Source: an uncultured Alphaproteobacteria bacterium (GTDB lineage: Bacteria; Pseudomonadota; Alphaproteobacteria; CAAHEQ01; UBA3637). From it: a stretch of 19,559 bases of DNA. Made by a program: the position numbers and the translations under genes. The DNA is taken from NCBI GenBank assembly GCA_937888725.1, contig CALARE010000081.1, positions 1 through 19,559 of the forward strand. Reading direction: 5' to 3'. Shown here in pieces: positions 8,150 through 15,141 of the stretch. The notes under the pieces are model-generated. The model made no database searches. It had not been told where the DNA came from and saw nothing but the letters and a program-made list of their open reading frames with translations. Position 1 is the stretch's first letter. Each line of letters begins with the position of its first letter.

Positions 8150-9118
8150 TTATTCTCCTTTATTTTCAAATGATAAAATAAGCTGATCGATACTGTTTTT
8201 AGCACGATTATAGATAGCAGCTTCTCGATAAAAATCAGTCATTTTTTGTTGCATAAGGAGTGGCAATTTAGTCACATAATCAACAGCTTGTGAAATATTT
8301 TGTTTATAAATTTCATTTTGAGCTCTATGCAAAATATCTTTTGGCGTATCATCAATAGGATTAATTTTTCGTATTTCAATTAAAGTGGCTGGAATTGCTT
8401 TTAAATATGCAATCCAATTGGGATTATTTTCTTTATAATAAGCAATGATAGCTTTTTTCTTATTTTTTAAAAATGCATTTTTTACATTTTCAACAGCACT
8501 TTGGTGGCTTAAGCAATAAGGAGATAAATTATTTAATACATCAGTTGCAAAAATAGATTTATATGATGCATTTAATAGTTTTTGGTAATCTTCATAACAG
8601 CTTGTTTCTGTTAAAAAATGTTCTTTAAATTGCAAGGCATCAAGTAATGTAAATCCATCCATTTGTGTTTGTTGTTGCGGTTCTTCTTGCGTTGTGGAGG
8701 AGGGGCTATTAAGTGATAGCTCGTTTGTAATAGGTTCATTGGTTTTGGTATCTATATTCTCTTGTTTAGGGGCAACCTCATTTGCTGGTTGAGATTGAAT
8801 ACGCACAGGATTGATAAACGGCGTTGATTGTACAGACAAATCAATGCTGTTATTTTGAGATTGAAAAGAAGATGGTTGAGAAAGAATATTTAATTTTTTT
8901 GTTGCTATAACAGGGCTTTTTAACGGTTTAGATGTTTGTTCTAATGTATGCATTTTATGCAAAACGATTCCGCCAACAAGACAAAGTGCTGCTAGAACGG
9001 TGATAAGGGTTGGTTTTATTATTCTTGAAATACCACTGGGTCTTCCCGTTGTTGTTTCATTTGAAAGGCTTTCAGTGATGCCTTCTATTTCATTTAATTC
9101 TTTTTTTTGTGGTTTCAT
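8150..9118 (-). CDS. Diverged Mic60/mitofilin-like membrane protein upstream of hemY
   Basis: 322 residues. The N-terminal 30 are polar, one transmembrane helix spans about 33-55, then comes a Pro/Gln/Ser/Thr-rich linker to about residue 155. The helical C-terminal domain ends in a segment (SQAVDYVTKLPLLMQQKMTD and on to YREAAIYNRAKNSIDQL) that resembles the mitofilin C-terminal signature. Alphaproteobacterial Mic60 shapes intracytoplasmic membranes and lies directly upstream of hemY, exactly this position. The typical long coiled coil is not obvious and the protein is short, so this is a reduced or divergent member; the family call rests on topology, C-terminal pattern and synteny. The start at 9118 is chosen over one 16 codons upstream because AGGAGAG precedes it at proper spacing. 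Confidence 0.6.
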   Translation of the reverse strand: MKPQKKELNEIEGITESLSNETTTGRPSGISRIIKPTLITVLAALCLVGGIVLHKMHTLEQTSKPLKSPVIATKKLNILSQPSSFQSQNNSIDLSVQSTPFINPVRIQSQPANEVAPKQENIDTKTNEPITNELSLNSPSSTTQEEPQQQTQMDGFTLLDALQFKEHFLTETSCYEDYQKLLNASYKSIFATDVLNNLSPYCLSHQSAVENVKNAFLKNKKKAIIAYYKENNPNWIAYLKAIPATLIEIRKINPIDDTPKDILHRAQNEIYKQNISQAVDYVTKLPLLMQQKMTDFYREAAIYNRAKNSIDQLILSFENKGE

Positions 9119-9149
9119 TTTTCTCTCCTTATTTTTTCTATATAAAATC

Positions 9150-9179
9150 ATTATAGGTAAAAACAAAAGTGAAAATCAA
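9150..9179 (-). promoter_or_regulatory. Candidate promoter for the mic60-like/hemY operon
   Basis: On the minus strand TTGATT (9179-9174), 18-nt spacer, consensus TATAAT (9155-9150). The leader would be about 25 nt and includes the AGGAGAG ribosome binding site. Confidence 0.55.
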
Positions 9180-9204
9180 GTAAAATCATTAAGTATATCG
9201 TTTG

Positions 9205-9232
9205 TTGCAAATTTTTTTAAGATGTCTATTTA
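9205..9232 (+). promoter_or_regulatory. Candidate promoter for the small protein at 9268
   Basis: TTGCAA (9205-9210), 16-nt spacer, TATTTA (9227-9232). It diverges from the mic60-like promoter about 30 bp away. Confidence 0.35.
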
Positions 9233-9267
9233 ATGAGAGTGCAAGGCAAAATAAAGGAAAATTAGAA

Positions 9268-9540
9268 ATGAAAATATTTTTTTATATGTTAGGGTTGGTT
9301 GCGGTTTTGTATGTAATTTCGCTTTATTATGAAAATGAACGTGAAAAATCATTTTTTAAAAGAGATTTGCAAGAGGCTGGTGAGCAACTTGTTGATGAAT
9401 TAAATGATGATTCAATGACTGAAAAGAATGCGGTTAAAACAGCTCAAAAGGAAAATACAACGTTGTTAGATGCGGTTGCAGGGACAATTCAAAATGATAT
9501 AAGAAGATTAAATGATGATGTTCGAGGTGCGGTTAAATAG
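9268..9540 (+). CDS. Small single-pass membrane-anchored protein of unknown function
   Basis: 90 residues. The N-terminal MKIFFYMLGLVAVLYVISLY is one hydrophobic helix with no signal-peptidase site that I can see, so it should remain as an anchor. The rest is hydrophilic and mostly helical, rich in Glu, Asp, Lys and Asn, and could form a short coiled coil. I do not recognise a family. The ATG at 9268 is preferred over a start 22 codons upstream because AAAGGA lies about 9 nt before it and the upstream extension would place charged sequence before the helix. It stands alone between a divergent and a convergent operon and ends at a strong terminator, so it is a monocistronic gene. Typical codon use and the terminator support it being real. 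Confidence 0.65.
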   Translation: MKIFFYMLGLVAVLYVISLYYENEREKSFFKRDLQEAGEQLVDELNDDSMTEKNAVKTAQKENTTLLDAVAGTIQNDIRRLNDDVRGAVK

Positions 9541-9545
9541 ACGAA

Positions 9546-9583
9546 AAAAAACGCTTGATGCAAAATAACACCAAGCGTTTTTT
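9546..9583 (+). terminator. Bidirectional terminator between the small protein gene and rubrerythrin
   Basis: AAAAAACGCTTG (9546-9557) pairs with CAAGCGTTTTTT (9572-9583) across a 14-nt loop. A-runs on the left and T-runs on the right allow termination in both directions, serving both convergent genes. Confidence 0.8.
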
Positions 9584-9593
9584 GAAAGATTGA

Positions 9594-10139
9594 TTAATAA
9601 TTTTCAGCTTTAATATGAAAATATGCTTTTGGATGAGAGCAAACTGGGCACATTTCAGGTGCTTTTTTCCCAATAACAATATGACCGCAATTTGAACATT
9701 GCCAAATCATGTCGCCATCACGCGAAAAGACAAGACCATTTTCAACATTTGATAAAAGTTTACGATATCTTTCTTCATGTTCTTTTTCAATTTTACCAAC
9801 CATATCAAATAAAGCGGCAATTTTTGTAAAACCTTCTTCACGTGCTGTTTGAGCAAAACCAGCGTACATGTCTGTCCATTCATAGTTTTCACCAGCAGCA
9901 GCGTCAGCTAAATTTTCGCCTGTTGAAGGGATATCCCCATCATGGAGTAATTTAAACCAAATTTTAGCATGTTCTTTTTCATTGTTAGCTGTTTCTTCAA
10001 AAATTTTAGCAATTTGGACATAACCTTCTTTTTTAGCTTTTGATGCGTAATAGGTGTATTTATTACGAGCTTGAGATTCACCAGCAAAGGCTGCCCAAAG
10101 ATTTGCTTCTGTTTTTGATCCTTTTAAATTTTCTGTCAT
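9594..10139 (-). CDS. Rubrerythrin (diiron peroxidase with rubredoxin domain)
   Basis: Predicted cytoplasmic peroxidase that reduces hydrogen peroxide using electrons from a rubredoxin-type iron centre. The N-terminal four-helix bundle carries diiron ligands Glu21 (AGESQAR), Glu54 and His57 (NEKEH), and a second Glu-x2-His in IEKEHEERY near residue 130. The C-terminal rubredoxin-like domain has WQCSNCG and EMCPVCSHP for one FeS4 iron. The 181 residues are near the usual length of about 190. The start at 10139 is chosen over one 13 codons upstream because AGGAG lies 8 nt before it. It begins 2 nt after the stop of the PerR-like gene, so the regulator and the peroxidase form one transcript. Rubrerythrin is typical of anaerobes and microaerophiles, which hints at a low-oxygen habitat. 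Confidence 0.95.
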   Translation of the reverse strand: MTENLKGSKTEANLWAAFAGESQARNKYTYYASKAKKEGYVQIAKIFEETANNEKEHAKIWFKLLHDGDIPSTGENLADAAAGENYEWTDMYAGFAQTAREEGFTKIAALFDMVGKIEKEHEERYRKLLSNVENGLVFSRDGDMIWQCSNCGHIVIGKKAPEMCPVCSHPKAYFHIKAENY

Positions 10140-10141
10140 AT

Positions 10142-10522
10142 TTATTCTCCTTCCTTGTTTTTTTGACAATTGGCACAAATGCCATTAAATAAAATAGTGT
10201 GATGTTCGATTGAATATTCATCCGTCTTGATATCTAAATTGGATAAATATGGTATGTCAATATCATATACATTTTTACATTTTTTGCAAGTTAAATGATA
10301 ATGAGGGTGTGTTTGATAATCATAACAATCAGCTGTATTTGGAATTTTTATATGTAAGAGTTGGTTTTGTTCTTCAAACTGGGCTAAAATACGATAAATT
10401 GTTGCAAGACTGATGTGTGGATAGTCTTTTTTTATGAAGTCATAAATTTTTTGTGCTGTTGGATGATTGAGATGAAAAAGAGCCTCTTTAACAAGCATTT
10501 TTTGTTTTGTATTTCGTTCCAT
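10142..10522 (-). CDS. perR: Fur-family peroxide-sensing regulator, PerR type
   Basis: 126 residues. Winged-helix DNA-binding half: HPTAQKIYDFI at 20-30 and the recognition region SLATIYRIL at 38-46. The residues that bind regulatory metal in Bacillus PerR (His37, Asp85, His91, His93, Asp104) align without gaps to His20, Asp68, His74, His76 and Asp87, all offset by 17. An Asp rather than Glu at the last position is the feature linked to peroxide sensing in PerR versus iron sensing in Fur. The structural zinc site is Cys79/Cys82 with Cys116/Cys119. The N-terminus is shorter than in Bacillus PerR. It is followed by rubrerythrin after 2 nt, a natural PerR target, and has its own strong promoter with nearby operator-like repeats. 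Family is certain; peroxide sensing is inferred. Confidence 0.85.
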   Translation of the reverse strand: MERNTKQKMLVKEALFHLNHPTAQKIYDFIKKDYPHISLATIYRILAQFEEQNQLLHIKIPNTADCYDYQTHPHYHLTCKKCKNVYDIDIPYLSNLDIKTDEYSIEHHTILFNGICANCQKNKEGE

Positions 10523-10530
10523 TTTATCCC

Positions 10531-10577
10531 TTAATAGTAATAATTCCTATTAAAGAGTATAAAATAATGCCTATTAG
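10531..10577. promoter_or_regulatory. Operator-like repeats at the perR promoter
   Basis: A perfect inverted repeat TTAATAG (10531-10537) / CTATTAA (10547-10553) with a 9-nt AT-rich spacer sits just downstream of the -10. The motif CCTATTA appears again at 10570-10576 inside the promoter spacer, on the same strand as the copy at 10546-10552. The placement suits autorepression by the PerR-like protein. It is not a textbook PerR box, so this is inference. Confidence 0.45.
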
Positions 10578-10584
10578 ATGTCAA
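10556..10584 (-). promoter_or_regulatory. Strong promoter for perR-rubrerythrin
   Basis: On the minus strand, consensus TTGACA (10584-10579), 17-nt spacer, TATACT (10561-10556). It starts 12 nt after the stop of the CYTH gene, so the pair can be expressed independently of that gene. Confidence 0.75.
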
Positions 10585-10596
10585 GGTTTATTTTGG

Positions 10597-11175
10597 TTAT
10601 TTGATAATATCTTGATTAATATGTTCTTTTGAAAATTCACGATAATTTTGTTTGGCTTTTTGAAAGTTGAAATTTTTAAATAATGAAATAAAATCATTTA
10701 ATTTTTGCTTTAAAAAAAGGACATTGTGTGTATGGCTTAGTATCTCCAATTCAATAAAGGTATATTGGTTGTTCAAAATATCAATCATAATATTATAGGT
10801 GATACAATTTTTTTCTTTCGTATAGATAAATCTTTCTTTAAAAACAGTACAATATTTTTCAACCTCGATTCGATGTAGCAAAGACATTAGACGAACTAAT
10901 TTTGTTTGTGGAAAAGAAAAATTTTTTTCAATTTTTACACAAGTATCATTCCCCACAACCTTTTTACGGGTTAATTCACAAAAGGGGGTATTATTTGTTC
11001 TTAATCTCAAACAAGTATTAGGTTGTAAATATTTTAAATTTTTATCTTTAAAATAAATGTCCGTTTCTTTTACTTTTTTTTGAAATTTAAATTGTAATTC
11101 TTTTTCAATAAACTGAAAAAGAGCAGGGGATAAGGAACAAAAAAATTTTTCTTCACACTCAATTTGTTGAGGCAT
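10597..11175 (-). CDS. CYTH-domain protein (triphosphate-tunnel family)
   Basis: 192 residues. The CYTH hallmark ExExK appears at the N-terminus as Glu6-x-Glu8-x-Lys10. Further tunnel-type residues follow: TDIYF near 38-42, TCLRLRT (basic residues that bind the triphosphate), ELTRKK near 70, and an acidic strand FIELEIL near 143 carrying two metal-binding-type glutamates. Family members include class IV adenylate cyclase, thiamine triphosphatase and inorganic triphosphatase; the sequence alone does not decide which. No membrane segment or second domain such as CHAD is present. The ribosome binding site is weak (GAAAG). It reads toward perR-rubrerythrin, which has its own promoter 12 nt beyond its stop. 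No sulphur or cyclic-nucleotide gene adjacent helps assign a substrate. Confidence 0.78.
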   Translation of the reverse strand: MPQQIECEEKFFCSLSPALFQFIEKELQFKFQKKVKETDIYFKDKNLKYLQPNTCLRLRTNNTPFCELTRKKVVGNDTCVKIEKNFSFPQTKLVRLMSLLHRIEVEKYCTVFKERFIYTKEKNCITYNIMIDILNNQYTFIELEILSHTHNVLFLKQKLNDFISLFKNFNFQKAKQNYREFSKEHINQDIIK

Positions 11176-11207
11176 TTTTTTTCTTTCATTAAAAAATAAT
11201 CCTTATT

Positions 11208-11236
11208 TTTATAGGTGATTTTATTTTTTTATTCAA
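11208..11236 (-). promoter_or_regulatory. Candidate promoter for the CYTH gene
   Basis: On the minus strand TTGAAT (11236-11231), 17-nt spacer, TATAAA (11213-11208), giving a leader of about 25-30 nt. The flanking sequence is very AT-rich. Confidence 0.5.
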
Positions 11237-11250
11237 GATATATTTTTATG

Positions 11251-11279
11251 TTGACAGTTTGATTTTTTAGGTATATTTT
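11251..11279 (+). promoter_or_regulatory. Candidate promoter for the SulP transporter gene
   Basis: Consensus TTGACA (11251-11256) followed by TATTTT (11274-11279) at 17 nt, or TATATT (11272-11277) at 15 nt. The leader would be about 80 nt. It holds no hairpin or riboswitch that I can recognise. Confidence 0.5.
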
Positions 11280-11368
11280 CATTTTCATTCAATAATTTTG
11301 TGTTTAATTTATGTGCATTTTATAAATGTGCAAGGTGTTTTATATTTTTAATATGGTAGGAGCAGATA

Positions 11369-13075
11369 ATGTTTGAAAAAAGACTAATGAAGATTAAAAA
11401 GTCGATTAAAAAGCACTTCATCCCTAAAATTTTTGAGGTGCTGAAAAAACGCTACACAATGAATGATTTTAAACGGGATTGTATTGCGGCATTAACCGTT
11501 GCGGTTGTGTCTATTCCGCTTGCAATGGCATTTGCGATTGCTTCTGGTGTTGGACCAGAAAAAGGCTTGTATACAGCAGTTGTGGCTGGTTTTTTTGTTT
11601 CATTTTTAGGTGGGTCGCGCTATCAAATTGGTGGTCCAACAGGTGCTTTTATCATTATTATTTTAGGTGTGCTATCGCAACATGGTTATACAGGGTTGTT
11701 GTTAACCATGATTTTGGCAGGTGTTATTTTGATTATTGCGGGATTATTACGATTGGGTACATATATTAAATATATTCCCTATCCAGTTGTAACAGGTTTT
11801 ACCGCAGGGATTGGTGTTATTTTAATTTCAACGCAGGTGAAAGATTTGTTAGGTCTTTCAATTGAAAATGTGCCTGCGGATTTTTTGGCAAAATGGCAAG
11901 CCTATTTTTTGAATTTAAATACAATTAGTTTGAGTACGGTTTTAATTAGTTTTATTGCATTTTTAGCTATTGTTTTGTTAAGAAAAAAATATCCTAGATC
12001 GCCATTTTACTTATTAAGTGTCATTTTATCAACCTTAGTTGTTGTTATTTTTGGGTTAGGGGTTGATACGATTGGTTCTCGATTTGGTGCGGTGCCCCAT
12101 TTTTTGCCCATGCCTGAATTTCCAACATTTCAAATGAATATGCTGTTGAGTGTTATGCCAAGTGCGTTTACAATTGCATTTTTAGCTGGGATTGAATCTT
12201 TGTTGAGTGCAAAAGTTGTTGATAGTATGAGTGGTGATAACCACAATCCAAATGTTGAATTGGTTGCACAAGGGACGGCAAATATCGCGGCAGCATTTTT
12301 TTCAGGCCTTCCAGCGACAGGTGCAATTGCACGAACCGCAACAAATTATAAGGCAAACGCCTATTCGCCTGTGGCTGGTATGTTGCATGCTGTATTTATT
12401 CTTTTGTTTATGCTTGTGCTTGCAGGTGTTGCAAAATATATTCCACTGGCCTGTTTGTCCGTTGTGATGATTTTGATTGGGTGGAATATGCTTAGTCTTG
12501 ATAAGATTAAAAAACTTTTGACAGCACCAAAAGGGGATAGAAATACATTGCTTGTAACTTTATTGTTAACTGTTTTTGTTGATTTAAATACAGCTATTTC
12601 TGTTGGTTTTGTGATGGCAAGTGTGATCTTTATGCACCGTATGAGCCATCAAATTGCAATTGAAAATGAAGATAAACTTTCTAAAGAAAAATTTGGTGGT
12701 GAAAACATTAATGAAACATTAGCAGAAAAAGGGGTTGTCGCCTTGCGTGTTTCTGGTCCGCTTTTCTTCGGTGGTGTTGATGAGGTTTCTTTATTTTTAA
12801 ATCAATTTAAAACACCGCCTCGAGTTTTAATTTTGCGGATGGGACAAGTGCCTCTTATTGATGCAAGTGGTGCAAATTTAATTGTTGAATTTATTAAAAA
12901 ATTAAAAAAACAAAATACAAAAGTTATTATTTGTAATATCAAAAAGCAACCACGTCGCATTTTGCATCATGTTTTGTTGCAAGAGCGGGTGAATTGGAAA
13001 ACATTGTCGGTTGCAAGTGATTTTTCAAATGCACTTAAAATTGCAAGAAGGTGTTTGAAACAAATGAAATCATAA
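11369..13075 (+). CDS. SulP (SLC26-like) anion transporter with STAS domain
   Basis: 568-residue inner-membrane transporter. After a basic cytoplasmic N-terminus (1-32), the membrane domain contains the SulP signatures: VAVVSIPLAMAFAIASGVGP near TM1, the conserved GLYTAVVAG, GGSRYQIGGPTGAF near TM3, and YPVVTGFTAGIGVIL. About 12-14 hydrophobic segments run to about residue 430. The C-terminal STAS domain is at about 456-560, with LIDASGANLI (Asp498, Ser500), the position phosphorylated in anti-sigma antagonists. Family members move sulphate, bicarbonate, dicarboxylates or other anions by proton or sodium symport; the substrate is not determinable here. The ATG has TAGGAG 6-7 nt upstream. The gene is monocistronic, with its own promoter and a strong terminator. 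Confidence 0.92.
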   Translation: MFEKRLMKIKKSIKKHFIPKIFEVLKKRYTMNDFKRDCIAALTVAVVSIPLAMAFAIASGVGPEKGLYTAVVAGFFVSFLGGSRYQIGGPTGAFIIIILGVLSQHGYTGLLLTMILAGVILIIAGLLRLGTYIKYIPYPVVTGFTAGIGVILISTQVKDLLGLSIENVPADFLAKWQAYFLNLNTISLSTVLISFIAFLAIVLLRKKYPRSPFYLLSVILSTLVVVIFGLGVDTIGSRFGAVPHFLPMPEFPTFQMNMLLSVMPSAFTIAFLAGIESLLSAKVVDSMSGDNHNPNVELVAQGTANIAAAFFSGLPATGAIARTATNYKANAYSPVAGMLHAVFILLFMLVLAGVAKYIPLACLSVVMILIGWNMLSLDKIKKLLTAPKGDRNTLLVTLLLTVFVDLNTAISVGFVMASVIFMHRMSHQIAIENEDKLSKEKFGGENINETLAEKGVVALRVSGPLFFGGVDEVSLFLNQFKTPPRVLILRMGQVPLIDASGANLIVEFIKKLKKQNTKVIICNIKKQPRRILHHVLLQERVNWKTLSVASDFSNALKIARRCLKQMKS

Positions 13076-13086
13076 TTATAAAAAAC

Positions 13087-13120
13087 CACCTCCATTAAAA
13101 ATTAATGGAGGTGATTTTTT
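13087..13120 (+). terminator. Bidirectional terminator between sulP and the XRE gene
   Basis: Perfect 12-bp stem CACCTCCATTAA / TTAATGGAGGTG (13087-13098, 13102-13113), 3-A loop, then ATTTTTT. Five As before the left arm provide a T-run on the other strand, so it serves both convergent genes. Confidence 0.88.
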
Positions 13121-13160
13121 ATTTTAATAGTGATGACACCTTATGGATTTGTGATTAGAC

Positions 13161-13886
13161 TTATTCTTGAAATACATCTTCAGTATAATCATTTGTTGTT
13201 ACAAGTGCTTCTGTTTGTTTTTTTAACAAGTTTTTAAAAATATCACTTTTTGTTAGTACTGGTTTTTTTTGAGGTTTTAAACGTAAAGCTTGTTCATGTT
13301 TTTCTTGTTCTTCTTTTGATAGTTTTTTAACAATAAATGAATAGTAATCATTAAAATTTTTAATAGAAAGGTTTTTAAAATATGAAACCAAATAAGAAGT
13401 ATCAGTTTGTTCATTGATGTTTGAAACAATATCTTGAATTGCCAGCGTAGATTTGGGTTCACTTTTGTTAACAAACGCATCCATTTTTGAGATAATTTCA
13501 AGAATGTCATCTTCTTCAAATGAAAGTGGTGATTTTGCTATAGCGTAACAAGATGGAAGTGCTTTAGGGTTTTCAAATAAAGATAAAAAGGATGTTAGAC
13601 CAGAAAAAAAATAATCATAAGGTATATGAAACAATTGAGCTAGATCCCATAACCGTTCAGCAGTGATCCGATTAATCCCTTTTTCATATTTTTGAATTTG
13701 TTGAAAGGTAACACCAAGCATGTAAGCGACATGCTGTTGGCTCAGATTTAAGACTCTCCGTCTTTTTTTGATCATAAAACCAATATATGCATCAAAAGGA
13801 TTAACCTGGAGTTCGTGAACATTTTGAATAAGTAGGGATAATTCCTCAGTGCTGAGGTTTTCAATGTTTATATCCAGTTTTTTCAT
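13161..13886 (-). CDS. XRE-family transcriptional regulator with long C-terminal region
   Basis: 241 residues. A Cro/CI-type helix-turn-helix spans about 36-95: KKRRRVLNLSQQHVAYMLGV is the scaffold and first HTH helix, TFQQIQKYEKGINRI the recognition helix, followed by RLWDLAQLFHIPYDYFF. This version is common among alphaproteobacterial chromosomal regulators. The C-terminal 140 residues are helical, charged and not recognised; no LexA-type protease or sensor motif is seen. GGAG lies 7 nt before the ATG. A 10-bp palindrome sits at its predicted transcription start, suggesting autoregulation. Targets are unknown, and the neighbours (sulP, an RNA methyltransferase) have no clear functional link. 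There is no sign of prophage around it. Confidence 0.85.
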   Translation of the reverse strand: MKKLDINIENLSTEELSLLIQNVHELQVNPFDAYIGFMIKKRRRVLNLSQQHVAYMLGVTFQQIQKYEKGINRITAERLWDLAQLFHIPYDYFFSGLTSFLSLFENPKALPSCYAIAKSPLSFEEDDILEIISKMDAFVNKSEPKSTLAIQDIVSNINEQTDTSYLVSYFKNLSIKNFNDYYSFIVKKLSKEEQEKHEQALRLKPQKKPVLTKSDIFKNLLKKQTEALVTTNDYTEDVFQE

Positions 13887-13908
13887 AAAAGAACTCCATA
13901 TTAAATCA

Positions 13909-13941
13909 GCATAAAAAACAAACAGTTATAATTTTTTATGC
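13909..13941. promoter_or_regulatory. Palindromic operator candidate upstream of the XRE gene
   Basis: Perfect inverted repeat GCATAAAAAA (13909-13918) and TTTTTTATGC (13932-13941) with a 13-nt spacer. It lies between the -10 element and the gene and overlaps the predicted transcription start, as expected for an autorepressor site. It could instead be a leader hairpin. Confidence 0.5.
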
Positions 13942-13942
13942 C

Positions 13943-13971
13943 ATAATATAATATTTTTTTTGAAAAAACAA
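13943..13971 (-). promoter_or_regulatory. Candidate promoter for the XRE regulator
   Basis: On the minus strand TTGTTT (13971-13966), 17-nt spacer with an A-run, TATTAT (13948-13943). The leader would be about 50 nt. Confidence 0.5.
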
Positions 13972-14013
13972 GCGTTTTTTGTTTATAGCGGATAAGTTAT
14001 TGTTTGTTTAAAA

Positions 14014-15003
14014 TTAGATAGTTTTTTCAAATAAAATAAAAACTTCACAGTGGTTTGTATAAATAAATTGGTCGATCCCAATAGCTTTTGTAATTTGCCA
14101 CCCATTCTTAATAAGTTCGAGACTGTCTCTTGCTGCTGTGATAGGGTTGCATGATATCATGATAATTTTTTTGACTTGAGAAGAAACAAGCGTTTTTGTT
14201 TGTTCTTTAGCCCCAGCACGCGGTGGGTCCATTATAACGGCGTCAAATTGATCTAATTCTTGAGAAGATAAGGGATTTCGAAATAAATCACGCACAACAC
14301 CGTTTAAGCCAAGGCGTTGAACGCTTTCTTTTGCAGAATCATATCCTATGGTTTGATAACCTGCCTGAATGAGAGGAATGGTAAATGTTCCTGCACCACA
14401 AAATAAATCGACGACTTTTTTTTCATCGGTTAATGCTGATAGTGTGTGTTGGACAAGGACTTCTTCCCCCGTAACAGAGGGTTGTAAAAAGGCATCAATT
14501 GGTAATAGGTTGGGTACCTTTTCTAAAATAGGTTCATTATTGTAGCTAATACGGACAATTAAGGGGGAGCTTGCAAATTCGGCAAGGAGCATCCTAATTG
14601 AAAGAGTAGGGGGTTCTTTACCTGTTTTAATATGAATGTCAATTCCATGAGGGGTGTCAAGCAATGAAATATCCCCTCTTGTATTTAGTTGCGTAATAAG
14701 GGATTTTAATTGTGGCAAGAGGCTAGATAATTTTTGCGTTAAACAAGGTGCAGTATCCATTGGAATAATTTGATGACTTTTGGGAGCATTAAAGCCGATA
14801 ATTCCCTTTTTAAATGCAAAGGTTGCCCTGCGTCTTGTCCCAAAAGGAATGGTTATAAAATTATCTAATGTCAGCTGGATTTTGGCATGCATAAATGAAT
14901 TTATGATAAAATCTTTCTTTTTTTGAACATATAAGTCAAACGGCATATCGAGATATAAACAGCCACCACATTTTGATGCATAAGGACAAGCAGGTTGTTG
15001 CAT
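14014..15003 (-). CDS. rlmD: TrmA/RumA-family RNA (uracil-5) methyltransferase, RlmD-like
   Basis: Predicted to methylate carbon 5 of a uracil in RNA, probably 23S rRNA U1939. The N-terminal cluster Cys6, Cys12 and Cys15 (ACPYASKCGGC) with Cys87 (APC) fits the 4Fe-4S site of RumA/RlmD. The Rossmann domain has the SAM motif DLFCGAGTF, DPPRAG for the target base, SCNP with catalytic Cys285, and the terminal HCEVFILFEK with the general-base Glu. The TRAM domain at the N-terminus of E. coli RlmD is absent, and 329 residues is short compared with 433; TRAM-less forms are usual in alphaproteobacteria. RlmC or TrmA specificity cannot be excluded, although the FeS cysteines favour the RumA type. The gene diverges from lysS. 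The ribosome binding site is weak (AAAGAG). Confidence 0.82.
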   Translation of the reverse strand: MQQPACPYASKCGGCLYLDMPFDLYVQKKKDFIINSFMHAKIQLTLDNFITIPFGTRRRATFAFKKGIIGFNAPKSHQIIPMDTAPCLTQKLSSLLPQLKSLITQLNTRGDISLLDTPHGIDIHIKTGKEPPTLSIRMLLAEFASSPLIVRISYNNEPILEKVPNLLPIDAFLQPSVTGEEVLVQHTLSALTDEKKVVDLFCGAGTFTIPLIQAGYQTIGYDSAKESVQRLGLNGVVRDLFRNPLSSQELDQFDAVIMDPPRAGAKEQTKTLVSSQVKKIIMISCNPITAARDSLELIKNGWQITKAIGIDQFIYTNHCEVFILFEKTI

Positions 15004-15074
15004 TTTGTAACTCTTTGATAAATTATTGTTTTTTTATTTGTATCATTTTTCTTATCGAAAGTCAATAAAATTCA

Positions 15075-15103
15075 TTGACTTAAACGAAAAAAAAAGATAA
15101 ATT
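15075..15103 (+). promoter_or_regulatory. Candidate promoter for lysS
   Basis: TTGACT (15075-15080), 17-nt spacer, TAAATT (15098-15103). The leader is about 30 nt with AAAAGGA before the ATG. The -35 is good and the -10 mediocre. Confidence 0.4.
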
Positions 15104-15141
15104 AGGTAAGATATTGCTAATTTCAACAAAAAGGATTTGAA

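Noticed and set aside
11176..11368. Riboswitch or leader RNA upstream of the SulP gene
   Set aside because: The region is AT-rich and holds two divergent promoter candidates. I see no conserved aptamer-like stems.
13963..13980. AAAAAAC/GTTTTTT hairpin as terminator of the RlmD-like gene
   Set aside because: The stem is almost all A/T and overlaps the -35 region of the XRE promoter. It is too weak to call.
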